This document shows positions 18,730 to 28,873 of a DNA stretch of 64,000 nucleotides, piece by piece. The notes under the pieces are model-generated. The model ran no database searches. It had not been told where the DNA came from and was given only the letters and a program-made list of their open reading frames with translations. The position numbers and the translations under genes were made by a program. Every line of letters starts with the position of its first letter. Position 1 is the stretch's first letter. This stretch comes from Mycobacterium sp. 236(2023) (GTDB lineage Bacteria > Actinomycetota > Actinomycetes > Mycobacteriales > Mycobacteriaceae): positions 1,702,859 through 1,766,858 of the forward strand of contig NZ_JARSBP010000002.1 of NCBI RefSeq assembly GCF_029623955.1, read 5' to 3'.

Positions 18730-18921
18730 TTAAGGCTCCAGCGGGCTCACTTGGATGACCGCGGCCAGTTCGACCAGCTTCGCCTCGTGCTCGTTGGCGT
18801 GGTGTTGGCAGAACAGCAGCTCGGCGCCCGACGGAAGTGTGGCCCGCACGCGAGCTGCGGCCCCACAACGGTCGCAGCGGTCAGCCTTGGTCAATTCAGG
18901 ACTGGTAAGCGTTGCGGTCAT
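18730..18921 (-). CDS. Small zinc-ribbon-like protein (DUF7455-type)
   Basis: 63 residues. CDRCGAAARVRATLPSG is followed by LLFCQHHANEHEAKL: a Cys-x2-Cys and a Cys-x2-His pattern that should bind one zinc ion. Similar tiny proteins occur near sigA in many actinobacteria; no function is known. It is 29 bases upstream of the YihY-type gene on the same strand, so cotranscription is likely. Confidence 0.75.
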   Translation of the reverse strand: MTATLTSPELTKADRCDRCGAAARVRATLPSGAELLFCQHHANEHEAKLVELAAVIQVSPLEP

Positions 18922-19054
18922 GGCACCTCCATAGGGTGGTTGCGACGTACATCTACTGTGTCAGACGCTTGGGGTTCCGGCCTTGTTCCCCGGGGGTTTA
19001 CGGGTGTGTCGTGTCTCACGGACGCGCGTGTTGCGGCGGTAGGAGGGTGGCGGT

Positions 19055-19420
19055 ATGTCTCACACGCCTCACGAGGGCGTCCTGGTGCACTTGTGCAGCG
19101 CCGATGAGTGGGAGCGGGCGCGCCGGGCGGGCAGGCATGCGCCCGAGTCTCTGGACGACGTCGGATTCGTGCACCTGTCGAGCCCGCAGCAGGTTCACCT
19201 GCCGGCCAACCGGCTCTACGCCGGCCGGTCAGACATGATGCTGCTCCGCATCGACGCCGCACGGCTTACCTCTCCCGTTCGCTGGGAACCTGGGGTTCCG
19301 ACCGATCCCGATGGCATGGTGTTCCCACATTTGTACGGTCCGTTGCCTGTTGAGGCTGTGATTAGCGTCACTGACTATCTGCCGGGGCCTGACGGCCGGT
19401 ACGCACCGCTGGACGCGTAG
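19055..19420 (+). CDS. DUF952-family protein
   Basis: 121 residues showing the DUF952 signature: GFVHLSSPQQVHLPANRLYAG, MMLLRIDAARL and FPHLYGPLPVEAV. The family resembles a glutathione S-transferase-adjacent hypothetical group; activity is unknown. A good ribosome site (AGGAGGG) precedes the ATG. It is divergent from the zinc-ribbon gene. No export signal. Confidence 0.83.
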   Translation: MSHTPHEGVLVHLCSADEWERARRAGRHAPESLDDVGFVHLSSPQQVHLPANRLYAGRSDMMLLRIDAARLTSPVRWEPGVPTDPDGMVFPHLYGPLPVEAVISVTDYLPGPDGRYAPLDA

Positions 19421-19494
19421 CCCGCAAGAGCGTCGTTCTCACAATCGACATAGGCCGCTGCCGCCGCGGAGCGTGACTCAATACACTGCCTGCC

Positions 19495-20277
19495 GTGGGC
19501 ATCATCTTTGGCTTCGCTCCGTGGATCGTCTATTGGGTTCTGGTCGGCAACGTCCCGTTCCACACGGCCGTGCTGATCGCACTGGCCGTGTCCGTCGCCG
19601 CGCTCGTCGTTGCTCGCGCGGTCGGCTCGCCGGGTCGGACTCTGGAGATCGGCGCCGTTGCGACATTTCTCATCCTCACCGCGCTGACGTTCACCGTCAG
19701 CCAAACGTTCATGGAGCAGTGGCTGCAGCCGCTGAGCAATGCAGGCGTCTTCCTCGTCGCGCTGGTGAGTGCTCTGATCGGCCGGCCGTTCGTGCGGGAG
19801 TTCGCGGTCGTCGGCCAGCCCAAGGAGGTGATCGAGAGCGAGCCCTTCGCGCGGATCACGTCGACGCTGACGTGGATCTGGATCGCCGCGTTCGGCGGCA
19901 TGACGGTGTCCTCGGCCATCCCGCCTCTCGTGCAGGGTGACGCCACGATCCTCGATACGGAGTCGCCGCTGTCGTTCGTCTGTTACTGGGTGCTGCCGTT
20001 CACGCTGCTGGGTGTCGCTGCGCTGTTGACGCGGATCCTGCCCGACCGCATGGTGCCGCCCGCCGAGGAGATCGTCCGCAAGACGACGTTCGTCGCCTTC
20101 GCCGAGGCCGAGATCGACCAGTTGATCTATCTGGCCACCGAGCATGCCAACCGTGAGGTCGGTGCCGGCAAGGAGGCCTTCGACATCCGGATCGGCTCCA
20201 AGGGCGTCCCCCTGGTTGGCGACGACACCCGCGAATCGTGGCCGTCGACGTACAAAGTCCGCGAGCGCAAGCGCTGA
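19495..20277 (+). CDS. Hypothetical multipass membrane protein
   Basis: 260 residues from a GTG start. About five or six hydrophobic helices are visible: FGFAPWIVYWVLVGNV, HTAVLIALAVSVAALVV, FLILTALTFTVSQTF, VFLVALVSALIGRPF, a WIWIAAFGG helix and YWVLPFTLLGVAALL. A soluble C-terminal region of about 65 residues ends in basic residues. The ELIxSEPF-like cytoplasmic loop is unusual. I do not recognise the family. It starts an apparently accessory block that runs to sigA. Confidence 0.75.
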   Translation: MGIIFGFAPWIVYWVLVGNVPFHTAVLIALAVSVAALVVARAVGSPGRTLEIGAVATFLILTALTFTVSQTFMEQWLQPLSNAGVFLVALVSALIGRPFVREFAVVGQPKEVIESEPFARITSTLTWIWIAAFGGMTVSSAIPPLVQGDATILDTESPLSFVCYWVLPFTLLGVAALLTRILPDRMVPPAEEIVRKTTFVAFAEAEIDQLIYLATEHANREVGAGKEAFDIRIGSKGVPLVGDDTRESWPSTYKVRERKR

Positions 20278-20383
20278 TCTGGCGACCGCCACTCGTCTCT
20301 GCCATGTAGGTCCTGATCTCGCTGTTTGTTTGCCATGTTAGATTTCAGCTAATAACACAGGCATTCAGACGGGGGTTGAAAGC

Positions 20384-22066
20384 GTGGCGCAGCGCAGCGG
20401 CAAACATCGGGCACCGACCACCTCGACGGTCTTCGGCGGTGGTGTCGCTCCTGCGCGGCAATTGCTCACCGCGGGGACCGGCGGAGCGGCGATGATCGGC
20501 GTCGGGTTGTTGCTCAGCCCGCATTCCGGTCAGCCGGCTACCGCCGAGCATGCCGTGGAACTCGCCTCATTCGACAGTGTGATCGTCCCGACTTCGCCTG
20601 TGCCAGAAGAGCTCCTGTGGTTCGGAACGCAGGGTTCGCGTAAGCACGACCGTGCGGCGTCGGCAACTGCTGCCGCGCCGAGCCCGGTGACGCCGCGTCC
20701 GATGATCGGCCTGGGCGGCTGGCTAATAGGCGACGGCGTCGACGCCGCCGACGACTGCGAAGGGTCGGCATGTAACGGCGCAAACGGCGGACTGCTGTGG
20801 GGCAACGGCGGAAACGGTGCGCGCGGAGGCAACGGTGGCAACGCCGGCCTCTTTGGCGGAAACGGCGGAAACGGGGGCAACGGCTACCTGGCGGGGCAGA
20901 GCGGCGGCAACGGAGGCAACGCCGGGCTGCTCGCATCGACCGGCGACGGAGGAAACGGCGGCGATGGCGCTGACGGTGCTGCGGGCATCGCGGGCGGCAG
21001 CGGCGGTGCCGGCGGCAACGCGGGCCGACTGCACGGCAACGGCGGCGCGGGCGGAAACGGCGGCGCGGGCGGCTTCGGCGCCGACGGGAGCAATCCGGCC
21101 GCTGACGGCAGCGCGGCCGTCGGAACACCGGACTACTTCGGAAACTCCGGCCTGCCGCCGTCGACGAACGTGGTCGACGGTGCGCTGATCGGAACCATCG
21201 GCGGTCGCGGCTCCGACGGCGCCGCGGGAACGAACCAGTCCGGCGGCGAAGGCGGTCACGGTCAGGGCGTCACGCCGTTGTTCGCGCCTGCGCACAACTT
21301 CGCGATCGGCGGAGCAGGCGGAGACGGCGGCAACGGCGCAGGTGGCGGCGCCGGCGGCAACGGTGGAGATGCCGGCCTCGCGCAAGGAATCTCACCGACC
21401 GTCGCAGTTTTCGGCAACAACGGCGGCAACGGTGGCGCCGGTGGCGCAGCGGGCGGCAACGGTGGTGACGGCGGCGTCGGCGGCAACGTCAGGATCGGGC
21501 CGGGCGTCGGCTTCGCCGGGCCCGGCGGTGCGGGCGGCAACGGCGGAACCGGCGCGGCGGGCGCGACAGGCACCAGCGGTGGAGCCGGCGGAGCCGGTGG
21601 CCGCAGTGGTTCGCAGACCGGTGACGGCGGCGCTGGAGGCGCAGGTGGGTCCGGCGGTCGAGGCGGCAACGGCGCCGTGGGTGGCAACGGCGGCAACGGT
21701 GGTACCGGTGGCGCCGACGTGTCCGTCTCCGACGCGGGAGACGTGAAGGCCGGTCAGGGCGGCTTCGGCGGCTTCGGCGGAACCGGCGGTAAGGGCGGCG
21801 ACGGAGGCAGCGGCGGCGAAGGCGGCAAGGGCGGTGCGGGTAGCGCCGAAGGCTCCGCAGGTGACGACGGCTCGCGCGGCGCGACCGGTGCCGGAGGTTC
21901 GGGCGGCAAGGGCGGCAAGGGCGGCAACGGCGGTGCGGCGGGCGACGGTACCGCGGGCGAGTCGGGCGGCGCCGGCTCCGGCGGCAGCGCGGCGAGCGGA
22001 AGCAGCGGTGGCGCCGGCGGCAAGGGCGGGGACGCCGGCAACGGCAGCCGCGCAGCCGACGACTGA
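20384..22066 (+). CDS. PGRS-type glycine-rich protein lacking a PE domain
   Basis: 560 residues. From about residue 125 the chain is an almost continuous run of GGAGGNGG/GGNGGxGG units, with interruptions such as GLLWGNGGNG and AGLFGGNGGN that are the classic grammar of mycobacterial PE_PGRS repeats. The N-terminal 120 residues are not a PE domain: there is a basic start (RSGKHRAP), a weakly hydrophobic stretch (GTGGAAMIGVGLLL) that may act as signal or anchor, and a low-complexity linker. Start GTG with GGGGG upstream. Surface exposure and Ca-binding beta-roll formation are inference from PGRS proteins. It is convergent with a methyltransferase gene, one base between stops. Confidence 0.8.
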   Translation: MAQRSGKHRAPTTSTVFGGGVAPARQLLTAGTGGAAMIGVGLLLSPHSGQPATAEHAVELASFDSVIVPTSPVPEELLWFGTQGSRKHDRAASATAAAPSPVTPRPMIGLGGWLIGDGVDAADDCEGSACNGANGGLLWGNGGNGARGGNGGNAGLFGGNGGNGGNGYLAGQSGGNGGNAGLLASTGDGGNGGDGADGAAGIAGGSGGAGGNAGRLHGNGGAGGNGGAGGFGADGSNPAADGSAAVGTPDYFGNSGLPPSTNVVDGALIGTIGGRGSDGAAGTNQSGGEGGHGQGVTPLFAPAHNFAIGGAGGDGGNGAGGGAGGNGGDAGLAQGISPTVAVFGNNGGNGGAGGAAGGNGGDGGVGGNVRIGPGVGFAGPGGAGGNGGTGAAGATGTSGGAGGAGGRSGSQTGDGGAGGAGGSGGRGGNGAVGGNGGNGGTGGADVSVSDAGDVKAGQGGFGGFGGTGGKGGDGGSGGEGGKGGAGSAEGSAGDDGSRGATGAGGSGGKGGKGGNGGAAGDGTAGESGGAGSGGSAASGSSGGAGGKGGDAGNGSRAADD

Positions 22067-22067
22067 G

Positions 22068-23162
22068 CTATACGGCGTGCGCCTCCATCACCGATATCGG
22101 GCTCACCGTCGGAATGACACGCGACAGCCGGAATCCGGCTGCGCCGAGTAGCTCCGCGTACTGCGACCGGGTGCGTTCCTTCCCGCTGACCATGAGCAGC
22201 ATCTCCAGGTCGAGCATATGGCCGATGAAAGACGAAGCTCGTTCCGGCAGAACCATTTCCAGCAGAATCAGCCTGCCACCATCGGCGATCGCAGTGCGGA
22301 TGCTGCGCAGGATCGTCGCGGCCTCGGCATCGCCCCAGTCATGGATGATGTTCTTCATCACGTACACGTCGCCGCCCGCCGGTACCGACTCCAGAAACGA
22401 GCCACCCGAAACGGTGATCCGTTCGGAGAGACCGGTCTGGTCGAGAAGCGGCCCCGCGCCCGCGACGACCTTCGGCAGGTCGTAGAGGATTCCGTGGGCG
22501 GCGGGTGCCCCGCGCAGGATCGAGCACAGCACCGCGCCGTGGCCGCCGCCCACATCGACGACCAATCGCGCTGCGCTGAAGTCATACGCCTGCAGCGCAA
22601 CCTCATTCGAGAGTCCGCTTGCCGCCGTCATCGCATTGTTGAACACCTCCGCGAGCTCGGCGTCGGTATCCAGGTAATCGAAAAACGGCATTCCGTGGAG
22701 TTTTTCGGAGGCGGGTTGGCCCGTCTGCACCGAATGCAGCAGGCTGCCCCAGTCGGCCCATCGGGAGGGGTGGCCGATGAACAGCACCATGTCGCGCAGC
22801 GACCCTTCCGAGCCCGTCCGGAGCGCCTCGCCGACCGGGGTGAGCGTGAAGCGGCCGTCACGGCGTTCGCGCAGCACCCCGCGGCTGGTCATCGCACGCA
22901 TGAGCCGGAGCACGGCACCGGGGTCGGCGCCCACCTGCACAGCGACTGTGGTGGCATCGGCAGGACCGTCGGCGAGCCGGTCGGCGATGCCGAGTTTGGC
23001 GGCGACATAGAGCACCTGCGTCGTCCACGCTCCCGTGGCGAGTTCGAGCAAGGCCACGTTGCCCGGCGCCGCGGATCGGTGCAGCCGGAGCAGGCCTGCG
23101 CGCAGGCGCTCGACCGCCTGGATCAGACGGACGGGCGGGACTCTTTTCTTGGTGATGGACAC
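22068..23162 (-). CDS. SAM-dependent O-methyltransferase (acetylserotonin OMT-like)
   Basis: About 364 residues. An N-terminal winged-helix dimerisation domain (around LLELATGAWTTQVLYVAAKLGIADRLADGP) is followed by a Rossmann methyltransferase domain with motif I VVDVGGGHGAVL and the catalytic-region VYVMKNIIHDWGD, which carries the conserved His/Asp pair of plant-type O-methyltransferases. Such enzymes methylate small phenolic or polyketide hydroxyls; substrate unknown, and no biosynthetic cluster is adjacent. The start is uncertain: I chose GTG 23162; the longer frame would overlap the next gene and is Arg-rich. Confidence 0.82.
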   Translation of the reverse strand: MSITKKRVPPVRLIQAVERLRAGLLRLHRSAAPGNVALLELATGAWTTQVLYVAAKLGIADRLADGPADATTVAVQVGADPGAVLRLMRAMTSRGVLRERRDGRFTLTPVGEALRTGSEGSLRDMVLFIGHPSRWADWGSLLHSVQTGQPASEKLHGMPFFDYLDTDAELAEVFNNAMTAASGLSNEVALQAYDFSAARLVVDVGGGHGAVLCSILRGAPAAHGILYDLPKVVAGAGPLLDQTGLSERITVSGGSFLESVPAGGDVYVMKNIIHDWGDAEAATILRSIRTAIADGGRLILLEMVLPERASSFIGHMLDLEMLLMVSGKERTRSQYAELLGAAGFRLSRVIPTVSPISVMEAHAV

Positions 23163-23212
23163 CGGGGAAACGTAGGGGAGGTGTCTTAAATATTTCTTGG
23201 CTCGGTCGCGGA

Positions 23213-23722
23213 TCAGTCCAGGGCGAGCTCGACGATGACGATCAGCCACCCCAGTGCGGCGTTCATGAGCGCGAACATCAGCGTGCCGCGCCACGACGAC
23301 CCGCTGCGGTGCGCCGCCAGAATCCCGAAGATGAACAGCAACAGGACATTTGCGTTGAGGATGACGGTTTCGTAGCCGGCCGTTCCACCGCCGCCGGGGT
23401 GATGCTCATCCTTGGGCCAACCGAACGTGCCGGCGATGACGAGCAGGACGACGGTCGGCAGCGCCCCCAGGGTTCGGGCCGCGTCGTTGAGCAGGCCGCG
23501 GTACAGGCTGCCGAAGTACGCGCCGAAGCCGTCGTCGTGAGGCGCCGACATGTGGGTGGCATAGGCGTCCACCACCGATGTCAGCACGGCGCCGACGAGG
23601 ATCCAGGTTGCTTCGTGAAACGGCCTGCCGCCCTCCTGGGCGGCGAGCAGCAGCGTGGCAAGGAACGTTCCCTTGATCAGCTTCCTGAACGCGTTGTTGG
23701 AAACCTTCACGACGCGAAACAC
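23213..23722 (-). CDS. Hypothetical four-helix membrane protein
   Basis: 169 residues with four hydrophobic segments: ILVGAVLTSVVDAYATHM, LGALPTVVLLVIAGTFGW, VILNANVLLLFIFGILAA and LMFALMNAALGWLIVIVEL. No recognised domain. Start is a GTG at 23722, with another GTG four codons in. It is between sigA and the methyltransferase, on the same strand as both, 50 bases upstream of the latter. It may be part of the accessory block. Confidence 0.72.
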   Translation of the reverse strand: MFRVVKVSNNAFRKLIKGTFLATLLLAAQEGGRPFHEATWILVGAVLTSVVDAYATHMSAPHDDGFGAYFGSLYRGLLNDAARTLGALPTVVLLVIAGTFGWPKDEHHPGGGGTAGYETVILNANVLLLFIFGILAAHRSGSSWRGTLMFALMNAALGWLIVIVELALD

Positions 23723-23749
23723 TAGAGCCGCGCCGCCCGCGGCGGAGGG

Positions 23750-25183
<1,434 letters not shown>

Positions 25184-25411
25184 GTACACCCTTTCGGTCG
25201 TGCGGAATTCCGGGGCACACGTGCGCCACCGAAAGTGTCGGCTATGTCGAATGTCGGCGTCGATCTCAAAGCGTCATATCGGGGTGCTGTAGTTCCCGCC
25301 GCTGTCTGGTCTGTGGCCGCCGTCGTCCATTGTAACGACAGTGTGGGTTACCGCTGTGCGCAGCGGCAAATTTGACGCGCCCGCGCGCCGTCGCGGTGAG
25401 CGCCCGACCGG

Positions 25412-26197
25412 TTACCTGCCGGTTGCGGTGACGTCGACCTCGGATGCCATTGCGGCACCGACGATGCCCGCGGTGTTCTGCAGTTCCGCGGCGACGACGG
25501 GCACCCGGTTCTTGAGCATCGGAACCCACTTGTCAGCTTTGCGGCTGATCCCGCCGCCGGCGATGAACAGGTCCGGCCAGATGGCGTTTTCGATCGCCAC
25601 CAGGACTTTCGTGACTTCTTGGGTCCAGCGCTCGTAGCTCCATTCCTTGCGCTCCTTGACCGAGCTCGCCGCGCGGTGCTCGGCTTCCTTGCCGCCCACT
25701 TCGAGGTGGCCGAACTCGGTGTTGGGGAGCAGGACGCCGTTGTGGATCACGGCTGAACCGATGCCTGTGCCGAACGTCAGCAACACGATGACGCCGGTGT
25801 TGTCGCGGCCCGCACCGAACTTCTCCTCGGCCAGGCCCGCGGCATCGGCGTCGTTGAGCACCGTCACGGGCTGACCGTCCAGCGCGCCGCTGATGACCTC
25901 TTTGGCGTTGAGCCCGATCCACGCCTTGTCGACGTTGGCGGCGGTGCAGACGACCCCGTCGGCCACCACACCGGGGTAGGTGACGCCGAGCGGGCCGTCC
26001 CAGCCGAAGTGCGCGACGACGTCGGCGATGGTCTTGGCTACCGCGTCGGGGGTGGCCGGTTGTGGGGTCAGCAGCTTGAAGCGGTCGCCGATCAGCGCTC
26101 CGGTGTCGAGGTCGACGATGCCGCCCTTGACGCCGCTGCCGCCGACGTCGATGCCGAATCCGCGGCGTTGTTGGCCTGGCTCAGCTTCGGCGGTCAT
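25412..26197 (-). CDS. ppgK: Polyphosphate glucokinase PpgK
   Basis: 261 residues of the ROK sugar-kinase fold. The phosphate-1 motif FGIDVGGSGVKGGIVD, the phosphate-2 region LTFGTGIGSA and the catalytic Asp in VLNDADAAGLAEE are intact. EFGHLEVGG lies where ROK proteins carry their conserved sugar-contact motif, and KERKEWSYERWTQEV matches the polyphosphate-binding segment of mycobacterial PpgK. It phosphorylates glucose with polyphosphate or ATP. ATG 26197 has a GAGGAG site. The 230 bases down to sigA hold the sigA promoter region; no motif I would name. Divergent from suhB. Confidence 0.95.
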   Translation of the reverse strand: MTAEAEPGQQRRGFGIDVGGSGVKGGIVDLDTGALIGDRFKLLTPQPATPDAVAKTIADVVAHFGWDGPLGVTYPGVVADGVVCTAANVDKAWIGLNAKEVISGALDGQPVTVLNDADAAGLAEEKFGAGRDNTGVIVLLTFGTGIGSAVIHNGVLLPNTEFGHLEVGGKEAEHRAASSVKERKEWSYERWTQEVTKVLVAIENAIWPDLFIAGGGISRKADKWVPMLKNRVPVVAAELQNTAGIVGAAMASEVDVTATGR

Positions 26198-26309
26198 ACG
26201 AGCTCCTCTGCGCAGGTGGGCGGGATGCGATGACACCCTATCGGCTCGCCAATTCCGATGTGGGGCAGTCCCGCATCCCATGCAGCCGGATCGCACGGGA
26301 TGTGCTGCG

Positions 26310-27185
26310 ATGGGACATGTGAGTGACGCGACCGAGACTTCCGACCCTGCCCAGTTGCGCGTGGTGGCCGAGCTGTTGGCTTCAGAGGCCGCGGCGTATG
26401 TCCGGAGCCGCCGAGCCGAGGTCTTCGGTCAGGGCTCGGCGGGTACCGTGGCCGGGACCGCCGAGTCCGCGGTGAAGGTGAAGAGCACCCCGACCGATCC
26501 GGTCACCGTCGTCGACACGGAGACGGAGCGGCTGCTGCGGGAGCGACTCGCGGTGCTGCGACCCGACGACGCGATCCTCGGCGAGGAGGAGGGCGGCCCG
26601 GTCGGTGTCGCTCCCGGGACGCTGACGTGGGCGCTCGATCCGATCGACGGCACGGTGAACTTCCTGTACGGCATCCCGGCGTACGCGGTGTCGGTCGGCG
26701 TGCGCCGTGACGGGGTCTCGATCGCCGGCGCGGTCGCCGACGTCGCGGCGGGTGAGTTGTATTCGGCGGCGCTGGGCCACGGGGCGCACGTGCTGCGTGA
26801 CGGGGTCGCGACGGCCTTGCGGTGCAGCGGGGCCACGGACCTGTCGATGGCGCTCGTCGGCTCCGGATTCGCCTACGACCGCGAACGCAGGCAGGCGCAG
26901 GGCGAGATGCTCGCCGGGCTGCTTCCCGACGTGCGGGACCTCAGGCGGATCGGCTCGTGCGCGCTGGACCTGTGCATGGTGGCGGCGGGGCGTCTGGATG
27001 CCTACTTCGAGGACGGCGTGCACCTGTGGGATTGGGCGGCGGGCGCTCTGATCGCCTCCGAGGCGGGTGCTGTGGTCCGTCCTCCGGTGTCCGACGACGG
27101 GGCCGGGCTGATGGTGGCCGCCGCACCGGGCATCAGCGCTGCGTTCGACGAGGCGCTGGTGCGCTGCGGGGCACTGGAGATCTGA
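26310..27185 (+). CDS. suhB: Inositol-1-monophosphatase SuhB
   Basis: 291 residues of the Mg-dependent, lithium-sensitive phosphatase family. Metal-binding motifs are ILGEEEGG, WALDPIDGTVNFLYGIP (the DPIDGT signature) and HLWDWAAGALIASEAG. In mycobacteria it removes phosphate from inositol-1-phosphate for phosphatidylinositol and mycothiol synthesis. ATG 26310 is chosen; an in-frame GTG (VSDATETS) three codons in is possible. It lies divergent to ppgK across 112 bases, the same arrangement as Rv2702/Rv2701. Confidence 0.93.
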   Translation: MGHVSDATETSDPAQLRVVAELLASEAAAYVRSRRAEVFGQGSAGTVAGTAESAVKVKSTPTDPVTVVDTETERLLRERLAVLRPDDAILGEEEGGPVGVAPGTLTWALDPIDGTVNFLYGIPAYAVSVGVRRDGVSIAGAVADVAAGELYSAALGHGAHVLRDGVATALRCSGATDLSMALVGSGFAYDRERRQAQGEMLAGLLPDVRDLRRIGSCALDLCMVAAGRLDAYFEDGVHLWDWAAGALIASEAGAVVRPPVSDDGAGLMVAAAPGISAAFDEALVRCGALEI

Positions 27186-27207
27186 GCGGCCGCGAAACCG
27201 CGCCAGC

Positions 27208-27864
27208 TCAACAGGTTCCGGTGTGGGCCTGGGTCAGCAGATCAGGATCGGCGGGTTGGGTGGCGTCCGGCAGCAGGCTCGACAGGACCGCGTCGATGTC
27301 GTCGCTGTGGGTCAGCTCGGTGAAGTCGGTGCCTATCGCGAGGTCGACGGTGTCGTCGGCGCGACCGTCCTGGAACAGCTCGGTGCACGGCGCGACAAGC
27401 CAGATCGACGCCGCCGCGGCGCGACCCGAAGGCCCGAACCGAATCTGGCCCACGCACTGCAGCCGCGCCGTCTCGTAGATCGGGTCGTTGGCGGCCTCGG
27501 GGTCGGTGAAGCCGAGGTCGCGCAGAGCGCCGGCCACTTCGGCCGCCTGCCCGCCCTGTCCGCTCGCGTTGAGCACCCGGACCTGCGTGTCGGCGAGCTT
27601 CGCGGGCGTGACATCGAGCATCGACGATCGCGTCACCTGTTCGCCGAGGTCGGGGACGGGTCCGCCCGGCTGGGCCGGCGGGGGAGGACGGTTGCAGATG
27701 GCGGCCTGGGGGATGTCCGGTGGTCGCGACAGCGCGATCACCCACACCAGAAGCGCGGCGACGCCCAGGCACGCGAACATCACGAGTCCGGGGACGAAGC
27801 TTCGGCGCCGGAACGGACGGCCGTGTTTGTCGAACGCCGTTCCCTCGGTGATTTGCGCGACCAC
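27208..27864 (-). CDS. cei: Cei-type cell-envelope integrity protein (LytR_C domain)
   Basis: 218 residues: short cytoplasmic N-terminus (VAQITEGTAFDKHGRPFRRR), one transmembrane helix (VMFACLGVAALLVWVIAL), a Pro-rich linker and an extracytoplasmic LytR_C domain (VRVLNASGQGGQAAEVAGAL). Three or four cysteines may form disulfides outside. It resembles Rv2700/Cei, which is reported to be needed for envelope integrity and virulence of M. tuberculosis. GTG at 27864 is chosen over one three codons upstream because homologues begin at VAQITEG. It is divergent from the DUF4193 gene across a region with a CRP-type site. Confidence 0.88.
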   Translation of the reverse strand: MVAQITEGTAFDKHGRPFRRRSFVPGLVMFACLGVAALLVWVIALSRPPDIPQAAICNRPPPPAQPGGPVPDLGEQVTRSSMLDVTPAKLADTQVRVLNASGQGGQAAEVAGALRDLGFTDPEAANDPIYETARLQCVGQIRFGPSGRAAAASIWLVAPCTELFQDGRADDTVDLAIGTDFTELTHSDDIDAVLSSLLPDATQPADPDLLTQAHTGTC

Positions 27865-27929
27865 GCTGAGCACTCTAGAGCCACTCCGAACTGGCCACCG
27901 ACCGGCTCGTCAAGCAGGCATTTTGCAAC

Positions 27930-27945
27930 TGTGAGATAAATCACA
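27930..27945. promoter_or_regulatory. Perfect CRP/Rv3676-type binding site
   Basis: TGTGAGATAAATCACA fits TGTGA-N6-TCACA with no mismatch. It is in the 177-bp divergent region between cei and the DUF4193 gene, 97 bases before the latter's ATG and 66 before the cei start. A mycobacterial cAMP receptor protein would be expected to bind and may control either gene. Confidence 0.75.
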
Positions 27946-28041
27946 ATGGAACCGGTGTCAATACGGGCACGAATCGTTTGGCGGATGCGTTCGACGCTGG
28001 TACAAAGCAACGCTGCATAGAGCTTCATGGAGGGGACAGGT

Positions 28042-28344
28042 ATGGCCACTGACTACGACGCCCCAAGGCGCACAGAAACCGATGACGTTTCCGAGGATTC
28101 CCTTGAGGAACTCAAGGCACGGCGCAACGAAGCTCAGTCGGCTGTCGTCGACGTGGACGAATCCGAATCCGCCGAGTCGTTCGAGCTGCCGGGTGCCGAT
28201 CTCTCCGGCGAGGAGCTGTCGGTTCGGGTGATTCCGAAGCAGGCCGACGAGTTCACCTGCTCGAGCTGCTTCCTGGTGCATCACCGCAGTCGTCTCGCGA
28301 GCGAGAAGAACGGCATGATGATCTGCACCGACTGCGCGGCCTGA
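28042..28344 (+). CDS. DUF4193 small zinc-binding protein
   Basis: 100 residues, almost identical in length and sequence style to the highly conserved mycobacterial Rv2699c. It has an acidic N-terminal two-thirds (VDVDESESAESFELPG) and a C-terminal zinc-knuckle-like part (FTCSSCFLVHHRSRLAS and MICTDCAA: two Cys-x2-Cys pairs). It is strongly conserved across actinobacteria and the family resembles RbpA-like or transcription-associated small zinc proteins, but no function is established. ATG 28042 follows GAGGGGACAGGT; an ATG five codons upstream is also in frame. Confidence 0.87.
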   Translation: MATDYDAPRRTETDDVSEDSLEELKARRNEAQSAVVDVDESESAESFELPGADLSGEELSVRVIPKQADEFTCSSCFLVHHRSRLASEKNGMMICTDCAA

Positions 28345-28358
28345 CCGCACCGACGCGT

Positions 28359-28383
28359 CTGCGCGCCTTGTTCAGGCGCGCAG
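28359..28383. terminator. Bidirectional terminator between DUF4193 and DUF3093 genes
   Basis: Perfect 10-bp stem CTGCGCGCCT/AGGCGCGCAG with a 5-base loop, centred on the 27-base gap between two convergent genes and overlapping the last codons of the DUF3093 gene. Confidence 0.7.
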
Positions 28384-28848
28384 CGCGGCGAGGACTCTGT
28401 CCGGATGCCTGGCGCTGATCAGCCAGTACGGGGTGGGATCGTCCGGATCGTCGAGGACCAGCAGAACCATGGCGCCGACCCATGCCTTGTGCACGACGTA
28501 GGCCGCCGGATCGAGCTGACGGCCCAGCGCCGCCGACTTCGCCGACCGCGGCACTTCCGCCGAGCGGGCGATCACCGAGACGGGCAGGTGGGCGTTCCCG
28601 ACCCACAGTTCGGCCTCCCCGCCGTTGCCCACCACGCGCAACTCGGTCCTGCCCATGCCGAGCAGCACGATCGCCGCGACGGGCAGCAGCAGTGCGTACG
28701 GCAGCCAGTCCGGCAGGGTCGCAACGCCCTGGCTGATCTCGAGAGCGATCAGGGCCGCGACCCCGAGGCCGGGCAGCCACCACCACAACGGCACCCATAG
28801 CCGCTCGCGATAGCGGACCGTTTGGGCGGTGGCGCGCGTCTCGGACAC
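28372..28848 (-). CDS. DUF3093 membrane protein
   Basis: 158 residues with two transmembrane helices ([20 protein letters not shown] and [16 protein letters not shown]) followed by a soluble domain ending [21 protein letters not shown], the DUF3093 signature. Function unknown; corresponds to Rv2698. GTG 28848 (VSETRATAQ) chosen because the frame upstream overlaps the dut start and is not protein-like. It is divergent from dut with 25 bases between starts, so the promoters must overlap the coding ends. Confidence 0.83.
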   Translation of the reverse strand: MSETRATAQTVRYRERLWVPLWWWLPGLGVAALIALEISQGVATLPDWLPYALLLPVAAIVLLGMGRTELRVVGNGGEAELWVGNAHLPVSVIARSAEVPRSAKSAALGRQLDPAAYVVHKAWVGAMVLLVLDDPDDPTPYWLISARHPDRVLAALRA

Positions 28849-28873
28849 GCGGCCCAGAGTAATCTCTGACGTC

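Noticed and set aside
20530..22041. Long reverse-strand ORFs rich in Pro opposite the PGRS gene
   Set aside because: They are antisense shadows of GGN-rich codons; no homology.
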